Shown here: positions 60,258 through 64,000 of the stretch, in pieces
Layout of the letters: each line of letters begins with the position of its first letter
Numbering within the stretch: the first letter of the stretch is position 1
Assembly (NCBI RefSeq): GCF_051233685.1
Contig: NZ_JBAMMY010000297.1
Location: 1 to 64,000, forward strand
Length of the DNA stretch: 64,000 nt
Origin: RPRI01 sp051233685
GTDB taxonomy: Bacteria; Desulfobacterota; Desulfobacteria; Desulfobacterales; RPRI01
Direction of reading: 5' to 3'
Notes under the pieces: generated by a model
Databases searched by the model: none
Told to the model about the DNA's origin: nothing
The model's input: the letters and a program-made list of their open reading frames with translations, nothing else
Position numbers and translations under genes: made by a program

Positions 60258-60342
60258 AATTGCAAAAATAAATGGTTGCAATAAAGGTAAAATATTTTAA
60301 CTGCATACAGAGTTAAACATTATACTTAAGAGGAGGAATAAG

Positions 60343-61125
60343 ATGAAAAGCAAATATTTTATGGTTTTGAATCTTATGATTTCAGCTTTGGCGGTTGTTC
60401 TGTTTGCTAAGCCTTCAATGGCTTATTACACTATCTTTGAATATGAACCAACTTCATATGTAAATAAAGCTGAAATTTATGGTAGTCAAGGTATGCTAAG
60501 CGCTAATTATGGCGCTCCCGCAAATGCCTCAATATCGCTTAATTCAAATTACTGGACCCAAAACAGGCGGGGGTCTGACATGGTGATCGAAAACAATTAC
60601 AACAATGATCCGGCCGGAGTACATTCCAGGCTATCTGTTTCAATGGACGGATTATCCATTGGAATGATCAATGTGTCTCCGGGATTTATTATAGGTTCTG
60701 CATCAAGCTTTGCAAAGTATGCATTGATGATAACAGGAGGTTCAGGTAGCCTGGATGCGGATATTCTCATTAATCCGGTTAAAGACACTTACGGGAATAA
60801 TCTTAGCCAAAAAATCGAATTGGCCAACAGTTCAGGGCAAAATATCTTTTCCTGGAAGGATGGCGATCCAACAGGTTTTAAAACCATTAGCCTGAACTTT
60901 AATGAACCTTTTTATATCAGCGCATTTTCGGATGTAAGCATATTTGAGACGATGGGTGGTGTTTTTAATTATGAATCCATTTTGACATTTGATCTCGATA
61001 TAATTCAAACCACCGCCGTTCCTGTTCCTTCAACTGTTTTTTTATTTATCCCCGGCCTGATGGGTCTATTCGGACTGAAAAAATGGGATTTGCTGAAAAA
61101 CATGACAACTCATCTACAGAAATAG
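60343..61125 (+). CDS. PEP-CTERM-like sorting-domain protein
   Basis: 260 residues with a strong GAGGAGG site. Signal peptide to about residue 28 (AKPSMAYYT). The C-terminus has VPVPSTVFLFIPGLMGLF, then GLKKWDLLKN, the exosortase motif with VPxP and a somewhat long basic tail. The body is Ser/Asn/Gly-rich. It is a probable second substrate of the exosortase at 30,255. It is convergent with the LapD-like gene. Confidence 0.82.
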   Translation: MKSKYFMVLNLMISALAVVLFAKPSMAYYTIFEYEPTSYVNKAEIYGSQGMLSANYGAPANASISLNSNYWTQNRRGSDMVIENNYNNDPAGVHSRLSVSMDGLSIGMINVSPGFIIGSASSFAKYALMITGGSGSLDADILINPVKDTYGNNLSQKIELANSSGQNIFSWKDGDPTGFKTISLNFNEPFYISAFSDVSIFETMGGVFNYESILTFDLDIIQTTAVPVPSTVFLFIPGLMGLFGLKKWDLLKNMTTHLQK

Positions 61126-61136
61126 ATATAATATAA

Positions 61137-61306
61137 GAGAGCCACTTTCAAAACGTTTCAGTTTGGTCAAGGTCAAGGCGGGCGAAAATTTTATAACCAC
61201 AGGAATACATTTAGTATTTCGAAGATAGCGCTATGCTTCACTGCGTGCAAAATTTGAGCCCAACGCAAAAGATCGGCCTAAATGGGACGTTTTGAAACAG
61301 GCTCAT
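61137..61306. mobile_element. MITE-like element with terminal inverted repeats
   Basis: The left end GAGAGCCACTTTCAAAACGT and the reverse of the right end (TGAGCCTGTTTCAAAACGTC) match over about 27 bases with few differences. It is about 170 bases, encodes nothing, and lies between convergent genes. Its right end supplies the stop codon of the LapD-like gene. Confidence 0.7.
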
Positions 61307-63237
61307 GAGAATAATCTCCCTTGGGCTGCATCTGCGCCTAATGATTTCAATGTTATAAAATCTTCTTCTTTTTCAGTGCATGTGCCTATGATTTTGATAT
61401 CCAAACCATGGGCAATATTTCCTATTCCCTGAATGAAAAACTGATTATCCATATTTTTTGAAATGTCCCGGATATAGGTTCCATCTATTTTGAGATAGTC
61501 AAGTTTTAAATTAATAAGATATCCGAACGAAACTGAACCTATGCCGAAATGATCCAGGCCGAACTGGCTGCCGGTTGATAGAATTCTACTGATAGATGAT
61601 TTCACAGATTCAAAAAAAGAAATGCAGCCATACTCCGTTGTCTCGAAAATCAATCGTTTGCTATGATCCGGAAACTTGCGGAGGGTTTGGATCAGCCAGT
61701 CCATAAATGCTGAATCTTTCATGGATATTGAGGAAAGATTTACAGCGTAATGGTTTGTATCGGCGGTATTTGCTTTCATACAATCAAGCAAGGCCGTTAT
61801 AATTAGCTTGTCAAGATCCTGTATGCATTCCATTTCCTCGGCCAGTCTGATAAAAATCTGTGCCGGCAGCAACTGTCCGTTTTCATCTCTGATTCTGGCA
61901 AGAGCTTCATAATGCAAAAGCTCTGAACCCATACAGGAGATAATTGGTTCCAGATGCAATTTTACTTTATTGTCCCGCAAACTATCGCGAAGCATATTTC
62001 CGAGACTGTTGGCTCCTGAAAAATTACAGGAAATATTTGAATTCTTTTCAAAACATTCCAATGAAGAAACACTATAACCTTGAGTAATGCGCAATGCTGC
62101 ATCAGCTGCGGCAAAAAGCCGGTTTATAGTTTCGGAACCTGTATAAGATGAAATTCCGCAGTGAAATACTATGGGGCTGTTGTAGAGTGAATTAACCTGG
62201 TCAAGTTTTACCAATACCGATTTTACTATTTTTTCACTTTCCGCTTGTTCGATATTTTGAAGAAGTAATGCGAATTCAGCGCCGTTCATACGTCCCAACA
62301 AATAATTGCTTCCCAGCTTTGAACATTCCGTCTCGATGGTTCGTGCCGCTTTCTCCAATAGCCTGTCACCTTCTTCATGTCCGTGAAGCTGATTGAATTT
62401 TTTGAATTCATTAATTTGAATCAGTACAAGGCTTCCCATCAGAAATTCATCGGAAGATTCAATCAAAAAACTTAGTCTTGATAAAAAATGACGTCGATTT
62501 GCAAGGAATGTGACAGGATCATTATATGCCTCCTTGCGAAGCAATTCGATAAAGCGCGCCTGATCCTGAAAAGTAATTTTCAGCTTTTGGGTCATATGGT
62601 TCATGGCGGTTACAACACTTCTTAACTCCCTGCTCCATGGTAGTTTTTTTACTTCCGGAAATTCTCTGTTACTTACCGCAACAGCCTGTGATTCGACCTC
62701 TTTAAGATTTAACAGGACAACACGCATTATCAGAATAATGAGAATTGTTCCGATGAGCCACATTGATACAAACCATTTGAAGATGTCCTTAAAATTATGC
62801 CACAGTAATGCATATGCATAACCGGGGTGACTTTTTACCAAAACTCTTCCCGATTGTTTCCAGCCTGACATGACCAGAGCCTCCCTGTCAGGTGTAGATA
62901 ATGGTAGTAGCTTGATAAACCAATCGGGAACGTTTTTGATCCTGATGGGCATATTCCGCTCCAGCAAAATTTCTCCTTGCATGGAAAGCACAATTATTTT
63001 CTGGTAATAGCCCCTGTCAAAGATCGCATCAACCATAGAATTTACGGTTGCCATATTACTTTTATTATTTGATGTGGATAATGAGAGGCCAAGAGAGGTT
63101 GCCGTATCCTGAGCATGAGATGCAAGCTGATCTTCAATAAATCTTCTGCTGTTGATAACATTCACCAGGAAGGTTCCTCCCATGATAACAAGAAGAAATA
63201 ATGAAATTATAAAAATTATGACACGTGATAAAGACAT
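61303..63237 (-). CDS. LapD-like c-di-GMP receptor (degenerate GGDEF-EAL)
   Basis: 644 residues with good ribosome site AAGGAG. Two membrane segments (about 6-25 and 150-172) enclose a periplasmic LapD/MoxY-like domain, then a HAMP region, a degenerate GGDEF domain (LGRMNGAEFALLLQNIE in place of GGDEF) and an EAL domain. EAL residues are partly changed: YEALARI is kept, but the DDFGTG motif is LDHFGIG and the EGVE position reads GTCTE. It should therefore bind c-di-GMP without turning it over. The C-terminus ends at QGRLFS, at the edge of the MITE, and looks a few residues short. Confidence 0.87.
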   Translation of the reverse strand: MSLSRVIIFIISLFLLVIMGGTFLVNVINSRRFIEDQLASHAQDTATSLGLSLSTSNNKSNMATVNSMVDAIFDRGYYQKIIVLSMQGEILLERNMPIRIKNVPDWFIKLLPLSTPDREALVMSGWKQSGRVLVKSHPGYAYALLWHNFKDIFKWFVSMWLIGTILIILIMRVVLLNLKEVESQAVAVSNREFPEVKKLPWSRELRSVVTAMNHMTQKLKITFQDQARFIELLRKEAYNDPVTFLANRRHFLSRLSFLIESSDEFLMGSLVLIQINEFKKFNQLHGHEEGDRLLEKAARTIETECSKLGSNYLLGRMNGAEFALLLQNIEQAESEKIVKSVLVKLDQVNSLYNSPIVFHCGISSYTGSETINRLFAAADAALRITQGYSVSSLECFEKNSNISCNFSGANSLGNMLRDSLRDNKVKLHLEPIISCMGSELLHYEALARIRDENGQLLPAQIFIRLAEEMECIQDLDKLIITALLDCMKANTADTNHYAVNLSSISMKDSAFMDWLIQTLRKFPDHSKRLIFETTEYGCISFFESVKSSISRILSTGSQFGLDHFGIGSVSFGYLINLKLDYLKIDGTYIRDISKNMDNQFFIQGIGNIAHGLDIKIIGTCTEKEEDFITLKSLGADAAQGRLFS

Positions 63238-63290
63238 TTGTAAGTTCTCCTTAATTGTCAGGAAATAATCAGAAAATAATTTGGAATTTA

Positions 63291-63980
63291 TTAAAATCCC
63301 TCATCTTCCATTCTTTCCAGCAAATCCTTCCACTTGTAAACACGGTTTGCGCCGCCATCGTGTTTACCCCTTTCTCGTTCTTTAGCTGCCCATAGACCGC
63401 TTACGTTAAAACTATATGTGGGTTTGAGATCTTTTCTTTTCGAAGCAGACAGAATATCCGGCATTATATTATCAAGAATAAATGGCTCAGCATTTGGTGA
63501 GGTATAATAAGTAAGCACCAAATGTGGCACAATCCTGTTTTTTGTATAGGCCCTCACATAGGTGAGCCAAAGTTTTTTTTCTTCCACGTTCAGCTTCTTC
63601 AGGGTAAAATATTTGGCAATTGCAATGTCTTCACAATCCCCCCCGTTCAAAGCTATCAGTTCCAGCGGTGTAGCCCAGTAGTCTTGTTGTTTGTAGTTAT
63701 CCAAATCCGATACTTGCGCTATTTTGTTGAAATAGCTGTTAACGGCATTTAGTTTCTCCATCTCCTTCCTATCCATATTTTCTATGATCAAGTCCTGCCA
63801 TTTGAGAATGCGTGCCATAGTTGCCTCGCCATAAATACGATGGACATAATTAATGAATCTGTCGCTAAATGCCGTTTGTTTAATTGCCGGTGATATTACC
63901 GCAAAAGCAAAAATGAAACAGAGAGTGAAAAGAAGATATTGAAAGTGGTGTGATTTAATATTTCTGGTTATTATGCGCAA
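63291..63980 (-). CDS. LapG-like periplasmic cysteine protease (BTLCP family)
   Basis: 229 residues with an N-terminal signal/anchor (YLLFTLCFIFAFAVIS). The catalytic triad is recognisable: Cys116 in LNGGDCEDIAIAKY, His153 in VPHLVLTYY and Asp170 in PFILDNI, with spacing close to LapG. In LapG/LapD systems this protease releases surface adhesins unless held by c-di-GMP-bound LapD. The start is a TTG, with a stop codon a little upstream in frame. lapD-like lies 53 bases downstream in the same direction. Confidence 0.88.
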   Translation of the reverse strand: MRIITRNIKSHHFQYLLFTLCFIFAFAVISPAIKQTAFSDRFINYVHRIYGEATMARILKWQDLIIENMDRKEMEKLNAVNSYFNKIAQVSDLDNYKQQDYWATPLELIALNGGDCEDIAIAKYFTLKKLNVEEKKLWLTYVRAYTKNRIVPHLVLTYYTSPNAEPFILDNIMPDILSASKRKDLKPTYSFNVSGLWAAKERERGKHDGGANRVYKWKDLLERMEDEGF

Positions 63981-64000
63981 TATTATTTAATTTACCTATT

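Noticed and set aside
1..64000. CRISPR arrays, tRNA or rRNA genes
   Set aside because: Short tandem repeats are present, but none has the regular repeat-spacer pattern of CRISPR, and I saw no cloverleaf or rRNA sequence.

Overview
The window is AT-rich bacterial DNA and reads as the chromosome of a Gram-negative, probably a Desulfobacterales-type deltaproteobacterium. This rests on the combination of PEP-CTERM/exosortase exopolysaccharide genes, two-partner secretion, ExbB/ExbD/TonB proteins, LapD/LapG, and many AAGGT(T/G)-type and ATCCTGTC-type intergenic repeats. The lineage is inferred from family content only. I saw no rRNA, tRNA or CRISPR array.

Positions 1-140 are the tail of an insertion sequence, probably IS256 family. 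From about 400 to 32,500, nearly everything is on the + strand and forms an exosortase-associated exopolysaccharide locus. The first part holds a Wza-like export protein, an outer-membrane barrel, a chain-length regulator, a tyrosine autokinase, a WecA/MraY-type initiating transferase, the PrsT TPR lipoprotein and an EpsD-like PPIase. GDP-sugar genes follow: manC and manB are decayed relics, while gmd and fcl are intact. A toxin-antitoxin island (about 13.9-17.6 kb) interrupts the locus with four modules, each followed by the same short repeat. The second part holds WbpB and WbpD sugar genes, a polymerase/ligase, a flippase, GNAT and FemAB-like proteins, a deacetylase, three glycosyltransferases including a WecG type, a secreted beta-helix protein, the exosortase, EpsI and a second DUF218 protein. 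The exosortase and EpsI are adjacent but split by one extra base in an A8 run.

From 32.5 to 42 kb lies a repeat-rich accessory region. It has broken toxin-antitoxin pairs, a fossil EpsI, a GspC-like protein, a PEP-CTERM protein behind a structured leader RNA, a PstS-like periplasmic protein, two FKBP-type lipoproteins (one fused to a thioredoxin-like domain) and a deletion derivative of the fused one.

From 42 to 64 kb lies a surface-protein module. It has a TpsB transporter, a 3,266-residue filamentous-haemagglutinin-like TpsA, an ExbB proton channel fused to DUF2341 and LamG-like domains, ExbD, a TonB-like protein, a porin, a coiled-coil protein, an orphan response regulator and a second PEP-CTERM protein. 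On the minus strand lie a degenerate GGDEF-EAL LapD-like receptor and a LapG-like protease. My inference is that the window encodes a biofilm and cell-surface programme: polysaccharide synthesis, exosortase-processed proteins, and a giant exoprotein that may be energised by ExbB/ExbD/TonB and released under c-di-GMP control. Several genes carry one- or two-base frameshifts, so raw reads should be checked before these are taken as biology.
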